Shown: positions 9,061-18,135, counted from the first letter of the stretch. The stretch: DNA of 20,417 bases from Acanthamoeba lenticulata (GCA_002179805.1 NAVB01002809.1:1-20417); one strand, 5' to 3'. The notes: generated from the letters alone by a model not told the origin. Translations and numbers: made by a program.

Positions 9061-10719
9061 TCACCAGGCCTCCTGGGGCAGCTGCCACTGGATGCCCTGT
9101 TCCGAGCCAAAAGTGGTGTGCTTCTTCTTGTCGTCGGCAGACCGGAGGCTCCAGGCAAGCGGGTACTCATTGGGAATAAGCACTGCAAGAGGCGACACGC
9201 CGCCCGGGTAGGGCACGGTCCAGCGCAGCTCCTCGACCTTGACCAGCAGCAGCGGAGAGTTCGAGTAGCCTTCGATGTAGCGGTCCTCTTCATTGTAGCG
9301 CCCGAGCAAGTTCCAGGTTGGCTGGACGTTCACATGAGGCGCGTTGAAAGGAAGGGGATCGCCCACACAGCCGCAGTCGCGGAGCTCTTGGGTGTACGCA
9401 AAGCGCTTCTCCCGCTTGGTCGGCGCCTCAGAATCTTGCTGGTACAAGTCTCCGGCAAGGAAGAAGCCTTGGTCATCAAAGACCGCGATAGGACCATCCT
9501 CAGGAACCACAAAGATGCGATCAATCGTGTTGCCATCTTCGTAGGTCATTGCCGCAATCTGGGCGGCGTAGGACAAGTAGAAGTGCTGTCTGGAGCCGAC
9601 CTCGAAGTTGCCTGACGCAGACGAGAAGAGCGTCGTGTCCTCGGGGGTGATCTCTCCGCCAAGCGAGCCGATAACGCCGTCAGGGTTCTCGGCGAGGAAG
9701 CTTTCGTTGATGGGGCCCGTGTTGCCACCACCCTTAACGACAAGTCCAACGCTGGAGAAGTCCAGGTCGCGCCCCAGGCTGGCGAGCTCAAACGACTCCG
9801 TGCCGTTGCCGCGGTAGAATGAGAGCTCGGGGGAGGAGCCGAAGCCGACCCACGGGGTGAAGAAGTCGGCCACAGCGTTGTACGCGGTAACGCGCAACAA
9901 GCGGAGGCCGGAACGGCACTTGTCCCGAATCGGGCTGCAGACGGCGAGCTCCTGGTTGTAGAGCTTCGAGAAACGGAGGAAGCCCATGATAGAAGCCTTG
10001 CGGTGGGTGATCTCCTGCCTGCACCACGCCGTTTCGTCCTTGAGTGTCTTGATATGGGCGACGTCGTCGAACACCAGCGCCTTGCAAGCGTCCAGCGTGC
10101 ACTGGGCCACCTCACGACGCTCGCGAGCGGAGCGCATCGCCTCTGCCGACTTGGGGGCGGTCATGGTCTCGTAGGTCTCCCGACTGAAGGCCGGGATGCG
10201 CTTCCTGAGCTTCTTCTCCTCCTTGAAGTAGGGGTGGGGAATGATGGTCTCGCTGATCCGGTGGCGCTTCAAGGGAGTGCGAGGGGACGGCAAGACACGC
10301 GCATCGTTCTCATCGTTGCACTCGGTAAGGTTGGTAAGACACTCGACGGCTAAGGAACGATTACCGTTCCTCCACATCTCGTAGATGTTGTCCTGTTCAA
10401 CCAGAGGGGCCAGCTCGGCGAAGCACTGGTCCCGCTGATACTGCCAGTCGGCTTCTTCTGCCACCAGGGCCTTGAGCTCAACCAAGCACGCATCTCGATC
10501 CGCTTCCGGATCAGATGATTGCCGTTTTTCCTCAACGCTGTCCATCTTGTTCTTTATCTTGCTCTCTTTGGCGAAGAGGTTGGGATGAACATCGGCCTCG
10601 TTGCGAGAATTGCTTTGGGCGAGTTCGTTGTGAATCGCCTTCCTGCGCACCCCGTAGGAGGGAACGCTCCCAAGCAGAACACTCACCACGAGGAGAGTGA
10701 CAAGGATGGACGTACGCAT
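9061..10719 (-). CDS. Intronless secreted protein of unknown function
   Basis: A single uninterrupted frame of 553 codons (552 aa). The first ATG is at 10719; an in-frame TTG seven codons upstream is not a credible start. Residues 1-23 form a classic signal peptide (MRTSILVTLLVVSVLLGSVPSYG). The mature N-terminal half is charged and helical, with several Cys pairs spaced as in helical hairpins (for example AQCTLDACKAL, then DETAWCRQE). The C-terminal half is richer in beta-type sequence and Gly, with a DCGCVG motif. Sequons for N-glycosylation include NRS, NLT, NGT and NES. No transmembrane helix follows the signal peptide, so a secreted or luminal location is expected. I do not recognise the family. 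In a neighbourhood averaging several introns per gene, a 1.66-kb intronless gene suggests retroposition, intron loss or transfer. It is divergent from the sterol oxidase gene across 213 bp. Confidence 0.8.
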   Translation of the reverse strand: MRTSILVTLLVVSVLLGSVPSYGVRRKAIHNELAQSNSRNEADVHPNLFAKESKIKNKMDSVEEKRQSSDPEADRDACLVELKALVAEEADWQYQRDQCFAELAPLVEQDNIYEMWRNGNRSLAVECLTNLTECNDENDARVLPSPRTPLKRHRISETIIPHPYFKEEKKLRKRIPAFSRETYETMTAPKSAEAMRSARERREVAQCTLDACKALVFDDVAHIKTLKDETAWCRQEITHRKASIMGFLRFSKLYNQELAVCSPIRDKCRSGLRLLRVTAYNAVADFFTPWVGFGSSPELSFYRGNGTESFELASLGRDLDFSSVGLVVKGGGNTGPINESFLAENPDGVIGSLGGEITPEDTTLFSSASGNFEVGSRQHFYLSYAAQIAAMTYEDGNTIDRIFVVPEDGPIAVFDDQGFFLAGDLYQQDSEAPTKREKRFAYTQELRDCGCVGDPLPFNAPHVNVQPTWNLLGRYNEEDRYIEGYSNSPLLLVKVEELRWTVPYPGGVSPLAVLIPNEYPLAWSLRSADDKKKHTTFGSEQGIQWQLPQEAW

Positions 10720-10932
10720 CGTCTTCTTGATCTTCTTCAAGCTGTTTCTTCAGCCCAGAGAAGGTCCCACACTGGCGCGGAACCTCTTCCTTTTCTGGTT
10801 GGCTCCGCAAAGGGCAGAGCGTATATTTGAAACCTGTCCAAAAATTTTCGGAAACGTTTCCTAAACGTTAGCTCTGTATTAATAGTAATAAAGTGCGGCT
10901 ACCAGCTTTGTGTGCGTGCTCGTGCCGAAGAG
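10720..10932. promoter_or_regulatory. Bidirectional promoter region, secreted protein / sterol oxidase
   Basis: This 213-bp interval between divergent start codons must carry both promoters. It holds a TATA-like element readable towards the secreted-protein gene (gtatattt near 10820-10828), an AT-rich patch towards the oxidase (10877-10892, taatagtaataaag), and between them a cluster of palindromes: AAAATTTT (10841-10848), GGAAACGTTTCC (10850-10861) and a second AACGTT (10864-10869). The cluster sits roughly mid-way, as a shared activator site would. Confidence 0.6.
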
Positions 10933-11947
10933 ATGGAGTCCGCTTGGGTTGTGCAGGGCTGGAAGGCGCTCTTTGAGGAGTCGGGCTACCCCGAGTGGGT
11001 GGTGGCGGGTGTGGGCAGCTTCGTGTTGCACGAGTCGCTCTACTTCCTGTTCCACTTGCCCTATCTCATCTCGGACTTTATCCCCGCCCATCATAAGTAC
11101 AAGATTCAACCGGAAAAGAACAACGACTGGCCTCTCTACAAGCGTTGCCTCAAGCAGCTCTTCTTCAGCCACGTTATCATCCAGCTGCCCCTTATTCTCG
11201 TGTCCCATCCTATCTTCCAGTTCCTCGGCATCCACACCGAAGCCGAGCTCATCCCTTCCTGGTGGACCGTTATTGGCTCGTGCGTCCTCTTCCTCATCAT
11301 CGAGGACTTTTACTTCTATTGGATTCACCGGTACGTTCTTCCATCCTCGGCCGCACACGTCGAGATTTGTAAACTCCCGACCAACGCCGTTTTCGTTCAT
11401 TTTCGTGCTTCTTGTTGTGTCCGTGTACTGCAGTTTCTTGCACTGGGGCGCTCTGTACCAGCACATCCACAAGATCCACCACCACCACGCGGCGCCGTTC
11501 GGCCTCGCCGCCGAGTATGCCCACCCCGTGGAGACCATCTTCCTCGGCCTCGGGACCATGATCGGCCCGTTCCTGTGCGCCACGCATCTCTTCACCGTCT
11601 GGGCGTGGCTCTTCCTCCGCCTCTTCCAGACCGTCGAGGCTCACGCCGGCTACGACTACCCGTGGAGCCCTCGCCGCTTCATCCCCTTCTGGGGAGGTCC
11701 GTCCACACAGCCTCCTTGTCTTCCAATGGGTCATCTATCATGTTGAACAGTCGACTGACACACGTCGAGCGCAGGCGCTGAGTTCCACGACTTCCACCAC
11801 ATGGCCTTCACGGGCAACTACGCGTCGACCTTCACCGTGTGGGATTGGGTGTTCGGAACCGACGTCAAGTACCACGAGCACCACGAGAAGAAGGAGAAGA
11901 AGCAGCAGCAGCCAGCGAAGCAGGCCAAGGCCAAGAAGACCGAGTAA
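10933..11947 (+). CDS. MSMO1: C4-methylsterol oxidase (sterol desaturase/fatty acid hydroxylase superfamily)
   Basis: Three exons: 10933-11330, 11434-11696, 11775-11947. They give 834 nt, or 277 aa, a normal length for yeast ERG25/plant SMO/animal MSMO1. The enzyme is an ER-membrane non-haem diiron oxygenase that oxidises the C4 methyl groups of sterol precursors in ergosterol-type synthesis. The three histidine clusters are visible: HRFLH (132-136, completed across the first splice junction), HKIHH (145-149), and HDFHH (225-229). Hydrophobic segments lie at about 25-45, 75-95 and 110-128, and between the second and third clusters. The tail is Lys/Gln-rich and ends in KKTE, which fits the KKXX dilysine ER-retrieval signal. 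The start is the first ATG; a GTG seven codons upstream is ignored. A related fatty-acid hydroxylase cannot be fully excluded, but the HE-x3-F and PWWT-like context before the first cluster favours SMO. It is convergent with DCAF7. Confidence 0.88.
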
Positions 11948-12085
11948 AGGGCGTTCAAGCATGCGTTCATTCCAGCGCTTCTGCTGACAACACTTTTGAC
12001 GAAGAACCAGCTGTGGCGAACCTCTCCCTTTCTCTTCTCTTCTCTCTCGTTGTCCGCCGCCCTCGTCTCGCTCTCGACTACTACC

Positions 12086-12112
12086 TGTACAATCTGGCCG
12101 GCGGCCAATAAA
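12086..12112 (+). terminator. 3'-end signals of the sterol oxidase gene: TGTACA and AATAAA
   Basis: TGTACA at 12086-12091 is followed by the canonical AATAAA at 12107-12112, 160 bp after the stop codon. The UGUA-then-AAUAAA order and spacing match metazoan-type cleavage and polyadenylation signals. Being palindromic, TGTACA also supplies UGUA to the convergent DCAF7 gene, whose stop lies 135 bp away. Confidence 0.6.
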
Positions 12113-12225
12113 TAAGGTGGTCCTCATCGTCGTCGTCATCATCGTCGTTTGCTGCTGCTGGTGCTGTCTCGGCTCGTCTCTTGTCCGGGCCGCCGGTACA
12201 GAGGTTCTTCTTCCCTCTTCGTGAC

Positions 12226-13810
12226 TCACACCCGGAGGATCTGCATCTTGGAGGCGAAGGCGATGGAGATCCAATCGGGCTGGCTCAACGACCACTGCAG
12301 CTGGTTGACCTCGGCCTCGGCATTGTACGCGAGAATCGGGTCTGCGTATCCCGCGGTTCCCCACCACCGCCACGACCACAACAACATGGCATGAGTCTCC
12401 TGCTGGTTGGAGGGGCCGAGGTGGCCACAACAACGGCACCTTCGATGGGCTTGGGCATGGACGAGAGGTCCCAGATGAGCGCCGACGAGTCGTCGCCCGC
12501 CGTCGCCAAGTGGCAGGATGAATGCGGCGCCCTGCCCCCCGCCAAACTCGCGCGTTAGCTCACGCGCGAGGCCGAGCGCAAGGAGGGCCAAGTCGCCGTA
12601 CCAGGCGAGCGAGTTGATGCACGAGCTGTGACCCGTGAGCTCGGCCGCGGGGAGGGAGGGCACGCGGATGTCGAGAATGATCACCTTGTTGCTGTCCATC
12701 GAGACCGTCGCCAAGTAGTAGTCGTCCTGTTCTCGCATTGGGTAAGGGCGAGGAAGAATGGCAGGATTGCACGTGCGTGAACGAATGAGTGAATGAATGA
12801 GCGAACCTGGCGGTTCCAGCAGAGCCGGAGGAGCGACGACTGGTCGGGGCTCTCGTAGATGATGGTCGAGTGCTCGAGATTGCGGAGGTCAAACATGCGT
12901 ACGGAGCCGTCGGCGCCCACCGAAGCAAAGAGGTCGGTGCCCCGGGCGAACGCGATGTCGTAGACCTCCTTGTCGTGCGCGATCAGCTGCGTGATGGCCG
13001 ATTGCCTCTGCGCGTTTGTCGCCAGCAGCATGCGCCCACCACATCAGTACATCAGTCGACTGTACACCATCAGCTGCCAGCAGGCCGGCCAGTCGGCGGA
13101 GCACGCACCTCAATGTCCCAGATGGTGCATGTGGTGTCGATGGACGAAGTGCCCAGGATGTTGGGGTTCGTCGAGTTCCAGTCGAATGACGTGAGCGGCG
13201 CACAGAACTCAGAGTTCTTGTTCTGCTCGCATTTTCAATATTAACTCTAAAAACACATAAAAACAGAAACAGCGCGTGGGGAAGAGAGAAGGGAGACACG
13301 CACGTTATTGAGGAGGCACTTGAGAGTGACTTCACCGCTATCGCCCACTTGCCAGAGGCGCATGTAGTCGCCGGTGGTGCCGAGGAGGTCGGGCTTGTCG
13401 CCCACGCGGTCGGGGATCCACATGATCTTAGTTGCCGGGTAGGGGTGCTGATGCACAAGAACGAAACTGATCAGCCGGTGTCGGTTGAGCATAGGGGAAG
13501 AGAGGGGGGGGGGGGAAGGAAGACTCAAGGTGCCTTGAACTCGCCGGTCTGCACGAACTCGCCGGTGTCCTCATTGAGTTGCACGATGGAAACTGAGCAG
13601 TTTGGGGGGGAGCGGATGTTAGATTGTTGTACTTAAATCACTTGAATCACGACGTTCAAACTTGTTTGTACCTTTGTTGGTATAATCTTCGAGGAACGAT
13701 CCCAAGGCAAGCCTAAATTTCTTGTCGGGTCGCACCGCCCAATTCATGGCATAAATGAGCCAAGGGGCCTGGTATGTGTAAATTTCCTTCTTTCGTGCAT
13801 CGTCTTGCAT
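12226..13810 (-). CDS. DCAF7: DCAF7/WDR68-type WD40 repeat protein
   Basis: Eight minus-strand exons: 13810-13672, 13592-13534, 13447-13304, 13222-13109, 13007-12807, 12726-12602, 12531-12440, 12341-12226. They total 990 nt, or 329 aa, against 342 in human. Similarity to DCAF7/HAN11 and plant TTG1/AN11 is very high along the whole length: EIYTYQAPW near the N-terminus, [81 protein letters not shown], and the terminal ILRV. Known role: a beta-propeller scaffold that binds DYRK-family kinases and the DDB1-CUL4 ubiquitin ligase, or MYB/bHLH factors in plants. The start is the ATG 8 codons before EIYTYQ. Intron 2 (13533-13448) begins with GC rather than GT: every in-frame route to the next GT meets TGA, and FK/HPYP joins cleanly at GC-AG. 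The acceptor of exon 5 is the least certain junction. Confidence 0.93.
12547..12570. repeat. GC-rich hairpin in a 70-nt DCAF7 intron
   Basis: CTCGCGCGT at 12547-12555 is the exact reverse complement of ACGCGCGAG at 12562-12570, separated by six bases. It lies inside the intron 12601-12532, and the stem with its loop takes up a third of it. It is not part of the coding sequence. Confidence 0.9.
13504..13515. repeat. G12/C12 homopolymer in DCAF7 intron 2
   Basis: Twelve consecutive G on the plus strand, read as C12 in the transcript. The run begins 18 nt downstream of the unusual GC donor. It may be prone to sequencing or replication slippage. Confidence 0.95.
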
Positions 13811-14131
13811 TCTGTTTCTATGATTCAATCACGGCACCCTTCAACGTAGTCACTGTGGCCCTTAATTACTCTGCCGATGCAGTGGATGCAATGGTGATCT
13901 TTTTTGTTTTGTTTTCCCCCGCCTATTCCTGTCCGCTTTTTTATTTTTTTTATATAAAATATGAAAAAGGCCACGGCCCCAGCATGGGCAATCCTCATCA
14001 AACTCCTTTGCGCCGAGTACCGTGTACGGACATTCTCAGCTGTTGTTGTTTCACAGTTGTTGACGACCATCACCAAACCAAGGGGAACCAGGAGAAGTGC
14101 ACACGCATGTGTTCTGGTGCATGAGCGCTCA
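13811..14131. other. Spacer between SDR 3' end and DCAF7 5' end
   Basis: This 321-bp region lies between two minus-strand genes. An AT-rich block (about 13937-13965) contains TATATAAAA on the plus strand, or TTTTATATA on the minus strand, about 145 bp before the DCAF7 ATG, suitable as its core promoter. The same block carries a minus-strand AATAAA (13945-13940) that could end the dehydrogenase transcript 187 bp after its stop. No further gene was seen. Confidence 0.5.
13940..13945 (-). terminator. Candidate AATAAA poly(A) signal of the SDR gene
   Basis: This is a minus-strand AATAAA 187 bp past the dehydrogenase stop codon, inside a T-rich/A-rich block. It overlaps the likely DCAF7 promoter, which could mean tight coupling of termination and initiation, or that the hexamer is simply part of the AT-rich patch. 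Confidence 0.4.
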
Positions 14132-15468
14132 TCAAAAGCCCTGGACGAGCTCCTCGCTGTAGGTCCACAAGGCGGCCGCGGTGGCCTCATCAACAGCATA
14201 GGGACGCGCCTCGGCAACCTGCTCGCGGCTGAAGTACTTGCCGCTCACGTGCTCGACCTCGCTCGATACGGTGCAGTAGACCGTCGTCCTGCCCACAAAC
14301 CAGACAACAACGTGAGTGAGTTGTGCGCAGACGTCTGTCTCCGCGGCGAGCACGCACCTGGCGCCTTGCTCGGCGGTGCTGAAGAACAGGCTGGTGATCG
14401 GCTTGACGATCCACGACAGGTACCACGGCGTCTCCCTGCCCAGCTCCGTGTTCTGCATGTGCGAGCACAGAAGTGAGTGTGATGCTGATGATGGTGAGAA
14501 TGACGCCGACAGGGTTTACGCACCACGGTGCCGGGATGGAGGGCATTGACGGTGATCCCGAGCTCCTTTTCCTTGAGCAACTTGGCCAGGTGGAGCGTGA
14601 AGAGCAGGTTGCACAGCTTGCTCACGCCGTAGATTTTCATCGCGTCCTGGCAAGGCCAACACACTGCAGTGAGATCACCTGCGCAGCGAAGGCGGGGGAG
14701 AGGGGTGAAGCTCACCTTGATGCCAAAGCTGGGAGGGTTGGAGACGAGCTTGAGGTCCTCCTTGAGAGGCCCGCAGAACTTGTGCGCCTCCGATGAGACC
14801 ACCACGATCCTACGCCACACGAGAAGAGTCAGTCGTAGGCAGACTGCCATGCGAGTCGTCTTCGTCTTGGCTTGGGGGGGGTGGGGAATGGGACCTGGCG
14901 GGCGAGGAGGCGGCCAAGGTGTCGAGTAGCAGCGTGGTGAGGAAGAAGTGGCCCAAGTGATTGGTGGCGAACATGAGTTCATGACCTTGCGCTGATGTGC
15001 GTGCCTCTGACGTGACGACGCCAGCGTTGAGGATGAGGTAGTGGAGGTGCTGGTGCTTCTCAAGGAAGGCATTCACGAAGGCGCGCACGGACGTGAGGTC
15101 GGACAGGTCGAGCGCCATGGCCTCGAGAGAGACTTCGTCTATGCTCTGCACTTGGGGCACGCCGAACGTGGTCCACTGCTTCTCCTGACCGCGTCGCTGG
15201 TCCAACGTCGTTTGAATGCGCGTGCGCACGTCCTCAATGGCTGCGTTGGCTCTCTCGACGCTGCGGCAGGCCATTACCACATGTACCCCTGCCGCCCATA
15301 GGCGAACACATAAAAATTAGTAGCGTCGTGTTTTGTATTTGGTAAAGAGGTAGTACCAAGGGCGGCCATCGCCAGGGCGGTCTCTTTGCCAATGCCTGTA
15401 TTGGCACCTGTGATAATGCATACTTTGCCATGCATGGTTTGGACTGTCTCGTTGCTCGTTCCCTCCAT
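14132..15468 (-). CDS. Short-chain dehydrogenase/reductase (retinol dehydrogenase/WWOX-like)
   Basis: Six minus-strand exons: 15468-15357, 15288-14895, 14809-14716, 14646-14524, 14452-14358, 14288-14132. They total 975 nt, or 324 aa, typical of RDH11-14-type SDRs. All landmarks of the classical Rossmann oxidoreductase are present: dinucleotide motif TGANTGIG (20-27), an Arg after beta-2 (R46, NADP preference is plausible), LDLSDL (97-102), NAG (125-127), NHLGHF (147-152), catalytic Ser in VVVSSEAHK (174/175), and YGVSK with Y206 and K210. The PGTV motif follows at the next junction. The probable reaction is NAD(P)-dependent oxidation/reduction of a lipid-soluble alcohol or ketone; the substrate is unknown. 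There is no clear N-terminal membrane anchor, unlike many animal RDHs. Residues 60-90 are longer than usual, with a charged QRRGQEKQ insertion. The start is the first ATG, 14 residues before the beta-1 strand. Introns 3 and 5 are both 69 nt and stop-free. Confidence 0.9.
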
Positions 15469-16725
15469 TGTGCGGTAGACAAAGCTTTGGCGAGTTTGTT
15501 TGAAGCGTACTTTCTTTGCGGGACTTGCCCGTTGCCTAACTGATTGGCTGTTAATCCGCGCACGGAAAAACAAGAAGAAAAGCGCGTTTTGGCCTCAGGC
15601 CAAGTCGCGTAGCCGGTGAGAGGGCATCAACAAGGCTGGATGTCTCATGTTAAAAACTCGCTTTGCGTTGAGACAAGCTGCTTGTAGGACGACACTGCAG
15701 TGAAAGAAAGCCATACCTACTCATGAGTTGTGATGTCTATGTCATGCCTCTGTGTGGCATCCTGCCAGCCTCATCCGGCCACACTCAAGGTCTTCAGCGC
15801 AGCTCGCTCTCCTTTTATTGCCGCTCATCCCCTCTCACGCCAGTTGCGCGCAGGACGTGAGAGGTGAAATCAAGCTCTTGGCCACTTGCAACCGCGACGG
15901 CGACATTCATAGAATAGTCATGAGCACTCAAAGAGAAACAAGGCAGCAATGGTACCCCAATCCTTTCACGGTACGCGGAGTGCCAACAACCAACATGTTC
16001 CTCGTTGTAGTGCAGGTCAAGAGCAACGAAGGTTGCGGGTAAAAAATGCCGTGTCCCTCCGCACAGTAGTGGATAGCCGGCGCAGATTGGAGGACAGCTT
16101 AACAATCTGACGCAGGCTCGACGACCTGTCATAGGGTTTTCCACTTTCCAAACGCGCGTCGGGAAATCCTTGACCGACGAGCCAATCATGAATCAGTTGT
16201 ATCCCGATATTACAGCGACCTGAACCGATAGGCGGGGTTATGACTGATTCGCGGATGGTAGATAGCAAGGGAGCGAGGTAGGCATTGGGCGATCCTTCGG
16301 AACCGGTCCGGAAGACGGGTGTTCGTTTAGCCGGACCAATCGCTCGTGGCCCTGGTGGCGAGGATAAAAGTCCAAAGGGACGCTTACCGCCGTTTCATCC
16401 TCCGCCAACTTGTGCAACAACCATCCTCCATTGCACCTACCGCCGTTCCGGTCAAGCCTACCTCCACCTTTGGCCCACGCACCCATCCACCCTCATCCCA
16501 CACCATCAGCCACTGTGCAGGTGAGCACTTCATTTTATCTCTCTCTTGGGAGGCTTCCTTGCTCCACTTTGTCTTGAAGGAAGAAACCTCAAACCACACA
16601 ACTAGAAGATGACCAAAGCCAGACGCAGAACGATGAACTTACCAAGGTGATGGCTTGGTGTGTGTAGGTGAGGACGACAACAAGCTACAAGCCAGACGCT
16701 TCCATTTGAAAGACCACACAACACG
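15469..16725. other. Long divergent intergenic region
   Basis: This is the largest non-coding stretch of the window, 1257 bp between the divergent dehydrogenase and acetate-transporter genes. The composition is less GC-rich around 15900-16270 than in the coding genes. Contents: the promoter of the dehydrogenase near 15469-15600; an exon-like open segment at 15854-16038 bounded by acceptor-type cag and donor-type gtaaaa (listed separately); a C-rich stretch at 16395-16520; and a sequence resembling a 5'-UTR intron of the transporter (cag/gtgagc at about 16519-16526, with acceptors such as tgtgtag near 16668). Short frames exist on both strands (for example 15815-16189 minus), but none resembles a known family. 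Confidence 0.5.
15854..16038 (+). pseudogene. Possible orphan exon, faintly Cache/VWA-receptor-like
   Basis: This 185-nt segment is preceded by a pyrimidine-containing acceptor-like sequence ending gcgcag and followed by GT AAAA. It translates without stops into a protein-like stretch including RDGDIHRIVMST, QQWYPNPFTVRGVP and TNMFLVVVQV, ending near a Cys. The order RxWY / P-x-TN-x-hydrophobic / Cys recalls the C-terminal end of Cache-type sensor or alpha2-delta-like domains. That resemblance is an impression, not a demonstrated match. No flanking exons were found, so if real it is a relic, or an exon of an unrecognised gene. Confidence 0.2.
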
Positions 16726-18057
16726 ATGTCGGACCTCTACAAGGAGGGGCAGGTCACCCTGAGCCTCGATGAACTCTCCCAGCTCCTGCGCTCGGTGCAG
16801 AAACCTAGGGAGCCCAAGTCAGGTGCGCGCACCTCCCGCAAGCTTGTGCTCCTCAACCCCCCCGCGTATCTTGAGCTGGATCCCCAGACACTGACGTCTC
16901 TTCTCTGTTTTGTCTGCGCTTCGTCTGTGTTGACGTGTGCCTGTCGGCCATTTCGCGGGGGGCTTCGCTCTTTGTTCGCGTTCGTTCTTTTTTTTATTCG
17001 GAATCCTTCGTGCTTTCCTGTTCTATGGGTTATTTGTGGTTCTTTGTTTCAGGTCTCGGTAATCCGGGTCCGCTGGGTCTCGGAGGCTTCGCGCTGACCA
17101 CCATGACGCTTTCGATCTACAACGCTGGCATCTTGGAGGACACGAACGCGCTGGTCATCGCGCTGGCCCTCTTCTACGGCGGCATCGCGCAGTTCATTGC
17201 CGGCCTCTACGAGTACAAGATCTCCAACACCTTTGGTGCCACGGCCTTCTGCAGCTATGGCGCCTTCTGGTGCAGCTACGCCGGTTACGTCTACTTCATC
17301 GTCCCCACTCTTCCCGCAAGTACGTCGCGTCGTCTCAAGACCCAACTTTATGTTTGTTGCGTGGAGCTCACCCATCGCATGTTTTGACTCTTCAACAGAT
17401 AAAGTCCACGAGGCGTCAGGCCTGTTCCTTCTCATGTGGCTCATCTTCACGCTCTACATGACGCTGGCCTCCCTGCGCGTGTCACTCGTCCTAGCAGTCC
17501 TGTTCTCCGTGCTCTCCATCACGTTCCTGCTGCTCATGATTGGCGACTTTGCGTACGCGCCTCCTTCTCGGCTCCTCTTTCGTCATTCTTCTTCCTAACG
17601 TTCTTGTTCTTGTTGGTTGTCATCTCATAGTGAGGCCCCCAACGTGACCAAGGCTGGCGGTGCATTCGGCATCATGACGGCCATTGTCGCGTGGTACGGC
17701 AGCGCTGCCGTGGTGATCAACTCGACGTGGGGTCGCACCCTGCTCCCTGTTGGTGTCTGGGTGCAGCCGAAGAAGAAGGCGGTGCGTGTCCTCCCGTCCT
17801 CTGCTTTGTGCACCACATCACCGTGCATGTACGAAGTTGCTGACCCTGTCCTTGATGTCTTTTTTTCTTTGACATAACAGCCCAAGGACGACCTCGACAT
17901 TCCGCTGATGGCGCTCCGAAAGCGGAGCAGCACCAGCGATGAGCTCAGCGAGGACATCGAGAGCGGCAAGGAGAAGGATAAGGGGACTGAGGAGCCGCGA
18001 AGGAAGTCGAGCCTCCTCAACTCGCTGAAGGCGAAGACCTTTGGCTCGAGCCACTAA
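16726..18057 (+). CDS. GPR1/FUN34/SatP-family acetate-type transporter
   Basis: Six exons: 16726-16822, 17053-17319, 17399-17552, 17631-17781, 17881-18057 plus none further upstream, i.e. five coding exons, totalling 846 nt or 281 aa. The family signature [14 protein letters not shown] appears right after the first junction. It is followed by the [15 protein letters not shown] segment, [19 protein letters not shown], and a closing [11 protein letters not shown]...LPVGVW. Established members (yeast Ato/Ady2, E. coli SatP) are six-helix plasma-membrane channels or transporters for acetate, succinate or related monocarboxylates, often linked to ammonium release in fungi. The hydrophilic N-terminus is 32 residues. 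The C-tail of about 58 residues contains RKRSS and RRKSS, good basophilic-kinase (PKA-like) sites, so regulation by phosphorylation is plausible. Intron 1 is 230 nt, the longest in the window, and its donor sits in a perfect palindrome. The start is the first ATG, preceded by a purine-rich leader. Confidence 0.92.
16821..16834. repeat. 14-bp perfect palindrome over a 5' splice site
   Basis: AGGTGCG at 16821-16827 is followed by its reverse complement. The donor GT of transporter intron 1 (16823-16824) lies inside it. A hairpin of five base pairs would need a four-base loop. Confidence 0.9.
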
Positions 18058-18135
18058 GCGCCAAGCCTCTTTCTTCTGCACCACAACACGGCGATGGATC
18101 CGGCCACCACACAATCCTGTGCGATTGTGTATTTT

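Noticed and set aside
9118..9615. Plus-strand frame antisense to the secreted-protein gene
   Set aside because: It mirrors a clean 552-aa minus-strand frame with a signal peptide. The antisense product has no recognisable features and codon use expected of a shadow.
10912..11781. Longer start of the sterol oxidase at an upstream GTG
   Set aside because: Non-ATG starts are unlikely in this type of genome; the ATG at 10933 gives the usual N-terminus. Reading through intron 1 also destroys the second histidine cluster.
15815..16189. Minus-strand frame of 124 codons in the long intergenic region
   Set aside because: No family resemblance, no signal peptide, and no supporting splice or promoter signals. 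The plus-strand exon-like segment there looks more protein-like.
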